NCBI RefSeq assembly: GCF_010668395.1
Contig: NZ_WUEY01000003.1
Span: 248,001 to 312,000, forward strand
DNA from: Martinezella lusitana
Lineage (GTDB): Bacteria; Pseudomonadota; Alphaproteobacteria; Rhizobiales; Rhizobiaceae
Length of the DNA: 64,000 nucleotides
Direction: 5' to 3'
Part shown: positions 28,881 through 37,431 of the stretch, piece after piece
How positions within the stretch are numbered: the stretch's first letter is position 1
Layout: each line of letters starts with the position of its first letter
Program-made: the position numbers and the translations under genes
Notes under the pieces: model-generated
Seen by the model: only the letters and a program-made list of their open reading frames with translations
Told to the model about the DNA's origin: nothing
Databases searched by the model: none

Positions 28881-30306
28881 GGATGCTCTCCGGGAAAAGA
28901 TTGTCGAGCTGATGATATTTCTCGATAGCGCGCTCGAATTCGTCGCCGATCCGCTTAATCTGGTCCGACAATTCCGCCTGAGCGCTCTGGATGCGCGAGC
29001 CCAGCACCTTGTCGTCCCATTCCTCTTCGCTGCGAATGACCGGCGTCAGGCGCTCCATCCTGTAGGCGGTGTTGAAGTAGGATGGCGCAGGCTCCGTACG
29101 GGCGGCCCGGTCGGCGTCGCGGTAAGAGGTGAGCAGCACATTGGCCGCGCGCTCAAGATGGTTCTGGTGCTCGGCAAAAAGGCCCGCCGTTCTGGCCCGA
29201 TGAGCGATGATGGCCGCCGTTTCCTGTCGGCGCAGCGAGAGATCGCGGATGATTTCCTCGATCTTGCTGTTGTGCTCGTCGCGAATCTCGCGGAGATCAT
29301 CGATCAGATCGAGCTTGCGATCGATATAATTATCCCTGGCCGCATCGAGGCGCTTCTGCACGCCGGCAAAGCCAGGATAGGGGTCGGTCAGATAGCAGCC
29401 GTCGATGAAGGCGACGAGCGAGAACATCAGGCCGATGGCGAAGAGCATCCACGAATTCAATTCCTGAAGCCCGAGCGGAGCCGTCTTCAGACGCTGGATC
29501 ACCTCGGCGCCGGCCCCGCTCAAAATCGTCGCCGAAACCTCGCGATAATGCGCCAGCACAATGTTGATGCCCAATGCCACGGCGACATAGGCGACGAGCC
29601 CAAGCAGGCCGAGCAGCTTCAGCGTATAGGATCGATGCACCAGGAAGCGGACGCAAAAGAAGGAAAACATCAACGCCGCGCCGATGTTCAGGAAGGCAAA
29701 GGCGGCTGCTTCGGTCACGCCGCCGACGATGCCCTGCTCGCTGCCCTTGGCCAGAAAGCTGCCGTTCATCACCATTTCGACAAGGACGAGGAAGACGATG
29801 AGCGAAACCTTGAAGCCCCATGCCGCCTTGCTGGAGACCTTCGCGGCGCGCTGCAGCCTGTGCGTGGCCTTGAAACCCACCATCTCATCTTCGGCGGTTT
29901 TCAGCTTGCGGCGCAGGCCGTGCAGTTCGTCGACGCCGCTCGCCGCCTCAGCCTTGAAATCCGAGACGCTGGAGGCATTCGCCTGCCGGATCAGCCCGAA
30001 CTGGCCCTCGAAATCGAGGTTGCGCAGACGGCTGTCGAAGGTCTGGAACTGGTCCTCGAGGATCTGGTAGGAGCTTTTCTTTTCCGCCTCGACCCAGGCG
30101 ACGATGCGCTGCTCCGTCTCGTCATGCGACTGCGCATCCGGCGGCGGCCGGTTTTGCCGACCGGCGGCTGCTCCCTTCTCCTTCAGATCGAGGGTCGTGC
30201 CGAGTTTCTCGATATCGACGACAGGAAAAACGTCCGTCGAGGCACGGAAATCATGGCTGGTCTCCCGAACGCTGTTCCAGAGACGGTTGAGGGCTTCGAA
30301 ACGCAA
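28858..30306 (-). CDS. polytopic membrane protein with coiled coils, first gene of the four-gene operon
   Basis: This 482-residue protein has a charged N-terminal cytoplasmic region with predicted coiled coil (about 60-150), four membrane helices (about 163-181, 196-222, 229-252, 283-305) and a C-terminal helical domain (315-480) with repeated Arg/Glu. I do not recognise the family. It begins with TTG 30306 after GGGGAAGA. It is the first gene of a run of four overlapping genes, so it probably forms part of the same envelope complex. No enzyme motif is visible. Confidence 0.7.
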   Translation of the reverse strand: MRFEALNRLWNSVRETSHDFRASTDVFPVVDIEKLGTTLDLKEKGAAAGRQNRPPPDAQSHDETEQRIVAWVEAEKKSSYQILEDQFQTFDSRLRNLDFEGQFGLIRQANASSVSDFKAEAASGVDELHGLRRKLKTAEDEMVGFKATHRLQRAAKVSSKAAWGFKVSLIVFLVLVEMVMNGSFLAKGSEQGIVGGVTEAAAFAFLNIGAALMFSFFCVRFLVHRSYTLKLLGLLGLVAYVAVALGINIVLAHYREVSATILSGAGAEVIQRLKTAPLGLQELNSWMLFAIGLMFSLVAFIDGCYLTDPYPGFAGVQKRLDAARDNYIDRKLDLIDDLREIRDEHNSKIEEIIRDLSLRRQETAAIIAHRARTAGLFAEHQNHLERAANVLLTSYRDADRAARTEPAPSYFNTAYRMERLTPVIRSEEEWDDKVLGSRIQSAQAELSDQIKRIGDEFERAIEKYHQLDNLFPESILGATQAA

Positions 30307-30496
30307 CGATCTTCCCCGGCGAATTCATCAACTTAGAAAGGACAATTGACAAATCGATACCGCACCGGTTGTCCACGGTCCAGAGCGATGTGATGAAGGT
30401 TAGGATGCGATTGTGGTAAAGACTAGCCCGAGCCCGTGGCGATCTAAAAACACTCGCTTCAATGAGGGCGACTGCTGCCATGCCGGGCGATTGCGT
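30307..30496. promoter_or_regulatory. likely promoter region of the four-gene membrane operon
   Basis: This 190-bp gap lies between the regulator gene stop and the TTG start at 30306. It is AT-richer than its surroundings (for example near 30335-30350). I could not assign hexamers or an operator with confidence. Confidence 0.35.
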
Positions 30497-32416
30497 CTAC
30501 ACCCCGACCGTGTTCGGGGTAATTTTCCAGAACCCCGCGCGGCGCAGCCCCTCGCTATAGATATCGCGCTGCCATTGTTCCTTGAACGGCATGACGGAAA
30601 CCCAGCGATCGACATCGAAACCGGGATTGGTTTGATGGATGCGCCGCACGAAGAAGCCGGCCCTTTCCTCTTCTCCGAGCATGGCCCAGCTCGCTGCGGA
30701 AACCCGGTCCGCCAGGCGGGAATCGGCCATCCGGCCGATATAATCCAGAGCGGTCTCGAAGCGGCCGAGCGTGTAGCTGGCCACGGAAGCGGTCCAAAGA
30801 TAGGTGTCGGGGCTGACCGGATTGAGCGCGATCGCACTTTCTATCTTCGTCAGCGCAAGCTCCGGCCGCGATGAATGGAGCAGCGCTTCGGCGTGGTCGG
30901 CAATGATGCCGGCGTGGCCCGGATTGAGCGCTTCGGCCAGTTGCAGCGCCTCGATGCTCTCGTCGTTTTCCCGCTGAAAGGTCCTCGTCATGCCGAACTC
31001 GCGATAGCCGTCGGCGATATCCCGCCGAGCTGCGATGGCCTGCATGGCGTAATTTTCCGCCTCGTCCAGCAGGGCCGCGTCGCTGCCCGAGGTCAGCACC
31101 CACTCCTTGGAATAGGTCCGGGCAATCGAACTCAAGGCAGGAGCGAAATGGCCGCTGCCCCGCAATGCCGCCTCCAGTTCCGACCGCGCTTTTCTCAGGT
31201 TCGGGATCGAGAGGCGATCCAGGTAGCGCCTGCCGGCGAGATAGCGATGATAGGCCGTCGGGTTTTCGGCGAAGTGGGACTTCATCATCTCCCGGCGCTC
31301 GATCTGCCCTGCAAGGGACAATACGATATGACGCGTGACCGTCTGCCTCTGCTCTTCGGACGGCGACTGCCCAAGGCTCGTGCGCTCTGCCCAGACGATT
31401 TCATCGCTGGCCGCCTCGACCAGTTGCAAGAACAGCAGCGGGCCGTCGTCCCGCACGCTGAGGCGCATCTCGAGAATGTAGGAGCGGTCCCATTGGTCGA
31501 ACGTCGCGGCGGCACCCTCGCCAACCTTGCCGATCCGGACCGCCGTGTTGCGGCCCGCAATGTCCAGGCTGTCCAGCGCGCAGAAGCCGATGGTGATATC
31601 GTTCACAAGGGACGAGGCATCATACCCTATATCTTGCCTCTCCGCGGATGGGAGTAGGAGTAGAGGTATCCGGACCCTCGCCCGCCCAGCCGACGCTCTT
31701 TCATGACGGAGATTGGCGCCTTCAGCCTGCGCCACCAAAATGTCCTCTTGCCGCAGCGACCATGAACCGAGCAGCTCGGCACGCTGCTCGAAGGTCTGCC
31801 TGAAATACGCCACCTCGCCCGCCGCATCGAATATCCGCAGCAGGATGTGATGAATATCCCGATCTTCCGGGTCGACACCCAGGACAAGAAGCGCCGCTTC
31901 CTTCACCAGCGCGACATCATCGTTTGCGGTCGCTTCCGCGGCGGCGGCTGTCAACGCTTTCTTCAGCACATCGACATGTCTGCGTCTTTGCGCCTCGCGC
32001 CAATGAACGAAAACCGCGCTTTGGCAATCGATCCCCTGCAGGAACTGCGCCTCGAGCGTTTTCGCCAGCAGTTTCAATCTCGCAAACATCGGCTCGGCCT
32101 GCTCCCCGCGGGCAAACCAAAGATCGGAGGTCGAGGGCGGCGTTTCGAGTTCGACGACGGTTTCGCTGAAACGAAGAAACGACCTGCCAAGCGCTTCCTG
32201 GCGGGCCCTTACGCGCGAAACCAGCTTGCGCAGATTGACTTTTGCGCTGCCATTGTCGTCTCCCCACAACAGCCGGGCGATCGCGCTGCGTGACGCGCGC
32301 GCCGTTGGCTCCAGCATCAGATAGACCAGGATCAACAGGCCCTTTTCCGGAAACGCAACCTCGCGACCGTCGCTGTCCAGAAGTTGCAGGCTGCCAAATG
32401 CATTCAGTGAAAACAT
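30497..32416 (-). CDS. SARP-like transcriptional regulator with C-terminal TPR region
   Basis: This protein of about 639 residues begins with a winged-helix domain of the OmpR/SARP type (about 1-90: FGSLQLLDSDGREVAFPEKG and the recognition region NLRKLVSRVRARQ), followed by a bacterial transcriptional-activation-like helical domain (about 95-230). A middle domain resembles those in adenylate-cyclase-like or SARP regulators, and the C-terminal part (about 410-600) has TPR-like repeats, for instance ALNPGHAGIIADHAEALLH. No membrane helix is seen. ATG 32416 precedes the wHTH; the frame is open to 32608. It is upstream of, and codirectional with, the four-gene membrane operon and may control it. 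Confidence 0.72.
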   Translation of the reverse strand: MFSLNAFGSLQLLDSDGREVAFPEKGLLILVYLMLEPTARASRSAIARLLWGDDNGSAKVNLRKLVSRVRARQEALGRSFLRFSETVVELETPPSTSDLWFARGEQAEPMFARLKLLAKTLEAQFLQGIDCQSAVFVHWREAQRRRHVDVLKKALTAAAAEATANDDVALVKEAALLVLGVDPEDRDIHHILLRIFDAAGEVAYFRQTFEQRAELLGSWSLRQEDILVAQAEGANLRHERASAGRARVRIPLLLLPSAERQDIGYDASSLVNDITIGFCALDSLDIAGRNTAVRIGKVGEGAAATFDQWDRSYILEMRLSVRDDGPLLFLQLVEAASDEIVWAERTSLGQSPSEEQRQTVTRHIVLSLAGQIERREMMKSHFAENPTAYHRYLAGRRYLDRLSIPNLRKARSELEAALRGSGHFAPALSSIARTYSKEWVLTSGSDAALLDEAENYAMQAIAARRDIADGYREFGMTRTFQRENDESIEALQLAEALNPGHAGIIADHAEALLHSSRPELALTKIESAIALNPVSPDTYLWTASVASYTLGRFETALDYIGRMADSRLADRVSAASWAMLGEEERAGFFVRRIHQTNPGFDVDRWVSVMPFKEQWQRDIYSEGLRRAGFWKITPNTVGV

Positions 32417-32648
32417 GATCCTGTTCACAAAATCCACGCGAGACCACGCTGGCGGAAAAACCTCTTCCTTTTTACCGGCGGCTCTCATTCGGGCTCGGAT
32501 GAGCGTGGTGAAATTCCCATAAGCCTGTAGTGTGTAGGAAGGTCCGGCGATTTTCAATTCCAATTGCCTCCAACCCGACAGCCCTTCGCCAAATCGAAAA
32601 CGCGACATATCTTTTCAAAACACGCGATCTCATTCGGAGCATCAAGCC

Positions 32649-33665
32649 ATGACGTCTTCCCCCTTCAAGAACATCTGCATCTACGGCGCCGGCGCGCTGG
32701 GTGGCGCGATCGCCACGAAGCTCGCTTCCGCCAAGGGAGCGCAGACGCAGATTTCCGTCGTCGCGCGTGGTGCTCACCTGGATGCCATCCGCTCGGGCGG
32801 CCTGAGCCTGTGGGAATCCGGTGCGAACAGCCCCCTTGTCGCGCAGATGACGGCAACGGCCGATGCCGGCGAATTGCCGCCGCAGGATCTCGTCATCACC
32901 GGGCTCAAAGGTCATCAGCTTGCCGCCGCCGTTCCCGGAATTGCCAAACTGCTGCATTCGGGGACCCGCGTCGTGATGATCCTCAACGGCGTGCCGTGGT
33001 GGTATTTTCATCGGGACCGGCAGAGCGGCCATGCCGAATACCAGATGGAAGAACTCGATCCGAACGGCGATCTCTGGCGCCTGATCGGGCCCGAGCGCGT
33101 CATCGGCTGCGTTGCCTATCAGGGAGCGGAGGTCATCGCGCCCGGCGAGGTCAAGCTCAGCAACAGCGGCCACTTCATCCTTGGCGAGCCTTCCGGCGAG
33201 ACAACGGCGGATATCGAAGCCATAGCGGCGCTTCTTCGGCAGGCCGGCGTCAACATCTCCATTTCCTCGCGCATTCGCGACGATATCTGGAGCAAGCTGA
33301 TGGGCAACGCCGCCTTCAATCCGATCAGTGCGCTCACCCGCGGCTTGATGTCCGACATCATGGAAGATCCCGCGCTGGCGGCGATGGTCGGCCAGGTGAT
33401 GGGCGAGGTCAAAGCCGTTGCGGAGGCATTGGGATCGCAAGTCGCCATGTCCGTGGAAGAGCGGCTTGATCGCTCGCGCCAGATCGGCCCCGTGCGCACG
33501 TCGATGCTGCAGGATCTGCTTGCCGGCAAGGCACTGGAAATCACGCCGCTCGTCGGTGTCGTCGTGTCGCTCGGCAAGCTCGTGAACGTACCGACACCAA
33601 TTTCCGCGACGATCCTGGCGCTGGTGACGCAACTCGACCGCAAGAACCAGCAGGACGCGGGCTGA
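32649..33665 (+). CDS. 2-dehydropantoate 2-reductase (ketopantoate reductase family)
   Basis: This 338-residue protein has the NADP-binding motif YGAGALGGAIA (residues 12-22), a KGHQL segment and the late SKLMGNAAFNPISALT region with the catalytic Lys and Asn of PanE. Ketopantoate reductase makes pantoate for pantothenate and CoA synthesis. Many rhizobia have several paralogues, so a different 2-oxoacid substrate is possible; I do not give a symbol for that reason. The start ATG 32649 follows CGGAGC. It is divergent from the SARP-like gene. Confidence 0.8.
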   Translation: MTSSPFKNICIYGAGALGGAIATKLASAKGAQTQISVVARGAHLDAIRSGGLSLWESGANSPLVAQMTATADAGELPPQDLVITGLKGHQLAAAVPGIAKLLHSGTRVVMILNGVPWWYFHRDRQSGHAEYQMEELDPNGDLWRLIGPERVIGCVAYQGAEVIAPGEVKLSNSGHFILGEPSGETTADIEAIAALLRQAGVNISISSRIRDDIWSKLMGNAAFNPISALTRGLMSDIMEDPALAAMVGQVMGEVKAVAEALGSQVAMSVEERLDRSRQIGPVRTSMLQDLLAGKALEITPLVGVVVSLGKLVNVPTPISATILALVTQLDRKNQQDAG

Positions 33666-33847
33666 CTGGAGATCGAGGGCGCGCGAAGAGCCCTCCGACT
33701 TTCCGGCAATGGGCCACAGGCCTATTGCCGGATCAATTGCGGGTATGGCGGCTCTTTATATCTCCCTTACTTCTTCACCTTTGGCTGCGAATGGATTTCC
33801 TATGAACGGCGGCGTTACGCTTGCGGCGAAATATGGAGATCGACCCC

Positions 33848-34075
33848 ATGCTCGACACGCACGCACCCAATCTGACGGAATCCATCCGTGTCCTGGTCCA
33901 CAACAGCGATGAGAGACGTCACCGCACCGCGGCAGCGGTGCCGGGCGTAAAAAACCGGTGCAAACGCTCGCCCCACAATCGGCAAGTTCGCGAAAAACGC
34001 ACCTTTCAGGCCATGTTCGCCTTCGGGCTTCTGCTCGGCGGCCTCGAGCTGTTCATCGTGCTGCACTATCTTTGA
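33848..34075 (+). CDS. small membrane protein of unknown function
   Basis: This 75-residue protein has a basic N-terminal half (SDERRHRTAAAVPGVKNRCK) and one C-terminal membrane helix (MFAFGLLLGGLELFIVLHYL). ATG 33848 has GGAG at 33834-33838, nine bases upstream; ATG 33833 and TTG 33821 are in frame. I do not recognise the family. It ends 12 bases before the DapA-like gene, so the two are probably cotranscribed. Confidence 0.5.
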   Translation: MLDTHAPNLTESIRVLVHNSDERRHRTAAAVPGVKNRCKRSPHNRQVREKRTFQAMFAFGLLLGGLELFIVLHYL

Positions 34076-34087
34076 GATTTCGCCGAC

Positions 34088-35029
34088 ATGAGTAGACCGA
34101 CTTTTCAGAGACGCATCGGCGGTGCGATGACCGCCCTTGTCACGCCTTTTCGAGATGGCATTTTCGATGGCGTCGATATGATGGCGCATATCGAATGGCA
34201 GTTGCTGAGCGGGATCGACGGCCTTCTGGTCTGTTCCCTGACGGGCGAGGGTCCGACGCTGACAGAGGCCGAACGCATCCGCGCCATCGAGATCTGCATC
34301 GAACTTTCCGACGACAAGGTGCCCGTCATCGTCGCGACCGGGACCAATGACACGGCCACGACCATAGAGGAAACGATCCAGGCGCAGCGGCTCGGCGCCG
34401 ACGCCGCCTTCGTGACGGTTCCCTATTATTCCAAGCCGACGCAAAACGGTGTCATTCACCATTTCGAACAGCTCGCGGCGCGGACCGAGCTGCCCATCAT
34501 CGTCCACAATCAGCCATCGCATACCGCGATCGACCTCACCCCTGCGACGGTCGCGCGGTTGGCGGAAATTCGAGGGATCGTAGGGATCGCCGATGGCAGC
34601 GGCGATGTCTCGCGCCTCGATCTCTGGCGTTCCTTGCTGCCGGAGCGATTCGGCCTCTACACGTCGAACGACGCCTGCGCGCTCGCCTTTACCGCTGCCG
34701 GCGGCAACGGCTGCTTTTCCGGCGCATCCAATATCGTCCCGCGGCTCTTTCATTCCATGCAGCATTCGGCCATTTGTGGAAACATCAGCGCGTCCCGATC
34801 CATCGACGAGCGGCTGCAACCCTTGCTCGGCGCACTCGCACGCGAAAGCGAGCCGACAACGGTCAAGTACGCCCTGTCACTGGTCAGGGATATCGAGGCG
34901 GATATGCGTTTGCCGTTGGTCGGCGTCGCCGATGAGACGGCAGCGGCCATCCGGGCGGCAATCACACCGTTTCAGCTCGACGGCAGCGGACGGTTCGCGT
35001 CCCGCCATGCCTATCGCCTGGGATTGTGA
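34088..35029 (+). CDS. DapA-fold protein lacking the Schiff-base lysine
   Basis: This 313-residue protein has the length and order of motifs of the dihydrodipicolinate synthase/N-acetylneuraminate lyase family: ALVTPF, LTGEGPTLTEAE, TVPYYSKPTQNG and the GG.GCFSGASN region. The Schiff-base position, Lys in GIKEA(S/T)G of normal members, reads GIADGSGD with Ala 168. The catalytic Tyr of the YNxP motif is His 140 (VHNQPSHT), and the first Thr of the TTGE loop is Leu. Two or three catalytic residues are therefore missing, so normal aldolase chemistry is unlikely. It may be a regulatory or differently working homologue; it is not the housekeeping dapA. Confidence 0.75.
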   Translation: MSRPTFQRRIGGAMTALVTPFRDGIFDGVDMMAHIEWQLLSGIDGLLVCSLTGEGPTLTEAERIRAIEICIELSDDKVPVIVATGTNDTATTIEETIQAQRLGADAAFVTVPYYSKPTQNGVIHHFEQLAARTELPIIVHNQPSHTAIDLTPATVARLAEIRGIVGIADGSGDVSRLDLWRSLLPERFGLYTSNDACALAFTAAGGNGCFSGASNIVPRLFHSMQHSAICGNISASRSIDERLQPLLGALARESEPTTVKYALSLVRDIEADMRLPLVGVADETAAAIRAAITPFQLDGSGRFASRHAYRLGL

Positions 35030-35170
35030 AACCGCTTCATCCCTATGAAATTTTTATATTTTTGCCGTTTCAGGCAAATGGAAATCCTAGCAACTCCCTC
35101 ATAGATTCAAGAGCGTAGCACCGGAAAGGGTCTTGTCGGACCGGCGGTGCTGGTGACACGGAAAGGAACC

Positions 35171-35368
35171 ATGATGTCACGCTACAGGCATGTCGGCCTA
35201 TCAGCCGATCCCCTTCAACGCCCTCGTGCCGCGGGCTTCGCAACGAGCGAGCGGCACATCTCTTCGGATGCACTGCTGGACGGGCTTCGCTCCGTCGCTC
35301 CACGCCTCGGGCTTGTTCTCCTGATCGCCGGCGCCCTGCAAATCGCGCTGCGCCTGACCGGACATTGA
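35171..35368 (+). CDS. small membrane protein of unknown function
   Basis: A 65-residue protein with a polar N-terminal part and one C-terminal membrane helix, LGLVLLIAGALQIALRL. ATG 35171 (with a second ATG directly after it) has AAAGGA at 35162-35167. The following small gene begins 33 bases downstream, so the two may be a unit. Family not recognised. Confidence 0.55.
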   Translation: MMSRYRHVGLSADPLQRPRAAGFATSERHISSDALLDGLRSVAPRLGLVLLIAGALQIALRLTGH

Positions 35369-35401
35369 GTGAAATCGCAGAGATCCAAGAGGAAGAATAC
35401 A

Positions 35402-35671
35402 ATGGCAAACGCACAGCATATTCAGCGTCGCTCGGCTCATAGTCCGCTCTCGCCGGCTCCCGCTCGCTTCATCATCGGCCGGGACCGCCGTGGCGGCTGG
35501 ATCGTTCAGGACAGGATGGGCCTCGTCGGCGGCCTGTTCCGCAACGAAGCGGCCGCCCTGCACTTCGCGGCTGAAGAATGCAACCATAATCCGGCCGACA
35601 TCTGCCTTGCGCCCGAAGGCGCCATCCTCGACCTGGACGGCTTCGCGGTCCACTCCTCCAACCTGCACTAG
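35402..35671 (+). CDS. small conserved-looking protein of unknown function
   Basis: This 89-residue soluble protein has the core RFIIGRDRRGGWIVQDRMG followed by an FRNEAAALHFAAEE helix, a pattern like short beta-hairpin plus helix proteins found in rhizobia. AAGAGGAAG precedes ATG 35402. I cannot assign a function. It follows the 65-residue membrane protein closely. Confidence 0.6.
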   Translation: MANAQHIQRRSAHSPLSPAPARFIIGRDRRGGWIVQDRMGLVGGLFRNEAAALHFAAEECNHNPADICLAPEGAILDLDGFAVHSSNLH

Positions 35672-35776
35672 CCCTGCCCGATCGCGGGCTTCGACAGCTG
35701 CGGCATCCGGCCGAACGCTTCCTTAACCCGCCTTCGGTAGGCTTCCAGGCCGGGTGTCCCAGAAAATAGAAACACG

Positions 35777-36106
35777 ATGTCGAAGCCTGCCTTCCGCTAC
35801 AGCCACTATGATCTCAAGGAACAACGCGCCGGTACGGTGATTGAAATCACGCTATCGGCCGTCGCCAATGTCCGGTTGATGAACAGCTCGAATTTCGAGC
35901 GATTTACCGAGACGCTCAAGCATCAATTCCTGGGCGGCGTCGCCAAGAAATCACCGATTCGACTGAGCATTCCGGAGGCCGGCCATTGGCATCTGGTCGT
36001 CGATATGGAAGGGCACAAGAGCCTGGCGGAATCGAGCGTGAAAATGGTCGACAAGACGGCTGCTCCCCGCATACAGAAAGCACCGCAGGACGTCGCCGAC
36101 AGGTGA
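35777..36106 (+). CDS. DUF1883 domain protein
   Basis: This 109-residue protein matches DUF1883: YSHYDLKEQRAGTVIEITLS, then NVRLMNSSNFERF, GGVAKKSPIRLSIPEAGHWH and a closing strand. Members are small beta-rich proteins, sometimes fused to TIR domains; their function is not known. ATG 35777 is taken because the similarity begins directly after it; the upstream site is weak. It is convergent with rarA, with eight bases between the stops. Confidence 0.8.
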   Translation: MSKPAFRYSHYDLKEQRAGTVIEITLSAVANVRLMNSSNFERFTETLKHQFLGGVAKKSPIRLSIPEAGHWHLVVDMEGHKSLAESSVKMVDKTAAPRIQKAPQDVADR

Positions 36107-36114
36107 TGCGCAGA

Positions 36115-37431
36115 TCAGCGCTCGCCGCGCTCCTTGCGCAGCTTCGCCCACCAGTCCAGCCGCTTGCGGATTTCGCGCTCGAAGCCGCGCTCCGGCGGAT
36201 CGTAAAAGGTCTGGCGACCCATTTTCTCGGGAAAGTAATTCTGGCCTGAAAAGGCATCCGGCTCGTCGTGATCGTAACGATAGCCGTCGCCATATCCTTC
36301 GGTGCGCATCAGCTTGGTGGGTGCATTGAGGATGTGCTTCGGCGGCAGGAGCGAGCCATTCTGCTTGGCGGCCTGCGTCGCTGCCTTGAAGGCCGTGTAG
36401 ACGGCATTGGATTTCGGCGCGGTCGCAAGATAGACGCAGGCCTGCGCCAGCGCCAATTCACCTTCCGGCGACCCCAGATAATCATAGGCATCCTTGGCCG
36501 CGTTGCAGATTACCAGAGCTTGCGGATCGGCAAGGCCGATATCTTCGACCGCCATGCGCACCAGCCGGCGGCCGAGATAGAGCGGATCCTCGCCGGCATC
36601 GAACATGCGCGCGAGGTAGTAAAGTGCTGCGTCGGGGTCTGAGCCGCGAACCGATTTATGCAGCGCCGAGATCAGATTGTAGTGCCCGTCCTGCGCCTTG
36701 TCATAGACCGGTGCGCGGCGCTGGACGATCTTGACCAGCATATCGGGATCGAAAAGCTCGTCCTTGCGCGCCGCGCGCCAGACTTCCTCCGCCAACGTCA
36801 GAACCGAGCGGCCGTCGCCGTCGGCCATGCGGATCAGGCTGGCCCTGGCATCCTCCGTCAGCGGCAGCGGCTTGCCCTCTACCGCTTCGGCGCGGCGCAG
36901 CAGCTCCTCCAGGCTTTCCTCGTCATGCGAGCGGAATGTCAGAACGCGGGCGCGAGAGAGAAGAGCGGCATTGAGCTCGAAGGACGGATTTTCGGTCGTC
37001 GCTCCCACCAGAATGACGGTGCCGTCTTCCATCACGGGCAGGAAGCTATCCTGCTGCGCGCGATTGAAGCGATGGATCTCATCGACGAAAAGCAGGGTCT
37101 GGCGGCCGTCCATGCGGCGCAGACGCGCCGTCTCGAACACCTTCTTCAGATCGGCGACACCGGAAAAGATCGCCGAAATCTGTTCGAAGGCAAGGCCCGC
37201 CTCGCCCGAAAGCAACCGCGCGACCGTCGTCTTGCCGGTGCCGGGAGGCCCCCAGAAGATCATGGAGCCGAGAGAACCCGCCTCGATCATCCGGCGCAGC
37301 ACGCCATCCTCACCCGTCAAATGCGGCTGGCCGGTGACTTCGGCCAATGTTTGCGGCCGCAGACGATCGGCCAGAGGCCGCTTGTTGGCGACCTCCTCCG
37401 GTATCCGCGGTGCAAACAGGTCATCGCTCAT
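36115..37431 (-). CDS. rarA: replication-associated recombination protein A (AAA+ ATPase)
   Basis: This 438-residue AAA+ ATPase belongs to the RarA/MgsA/WRNIP1 family, which acts at stalled replication forks. It has Walker A GPPGTGKTT (about residues 61-69), Walker B LLFVDEIHRFN, sensor 1 GATTENPSF and the C-terminal tetramerisation domain with YLGRRLVRMAVEDIGLADPQ. The start ATG 37431 overlaps the stop of the protease gene (ATGA), so the two are translationally coupled. This pairing of a periplasmic protease with rarA is an arrangement I associate with rhizobia; a functional link is not known. Confidence 0.95.
   Translation of the reverse strand: MSDDLFAPRIPEEVANKRPLADRLRPQTLAEVTGQPHLTGEDGVLRRMIEAGSLGSMIFWGPPGTGKTTVARLLSGEAGLAFEQISAIFSGVADLKKVFETARLRRMDGRQTLLFVDEIHRFNRAQQDSFLPVMEDGTVILVGATTENPSFELNAALLSRARVLTFRSHDEESLEELLRRAEAVEGKPLPLTEDARASLIRMADGDGRSVLTLAEEVWRAARKDELFDPDMLVKIVQRRAPVYDKAQDGHYNLISALHKSVRGSDPDAALYYLARMFDAGEDPLYLGRRLVRMAVEDIGLADPQALVICNAAKDAYDYLGSPEGELALAQACVYLATAPKSNAVYTAFKAATQAAKQNGSLLPPKHILNAPTKLMRTEGYGDGYRYDHDEPDAFSGQNYFPEKMGRQTFYDPPERGFEREIRKRLDWWAKLRKERGER

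Noticed and set aside
28792-30336. 514-codon plus-strand frame opposite the first gene of the membrane operon
   Set aside because: The minus-strand gene has membrane helices, coiled coils and a proper ribosome binding site; the plus-strand frame has none of these.
26111-32416. Complete Zorya anti-phage system
   Set aside because: Only a ZorAB-like layout is present. No ZorC, ZorD or ZorE homologue is seen, and a vWA-like protein is not part of known Zorya types.
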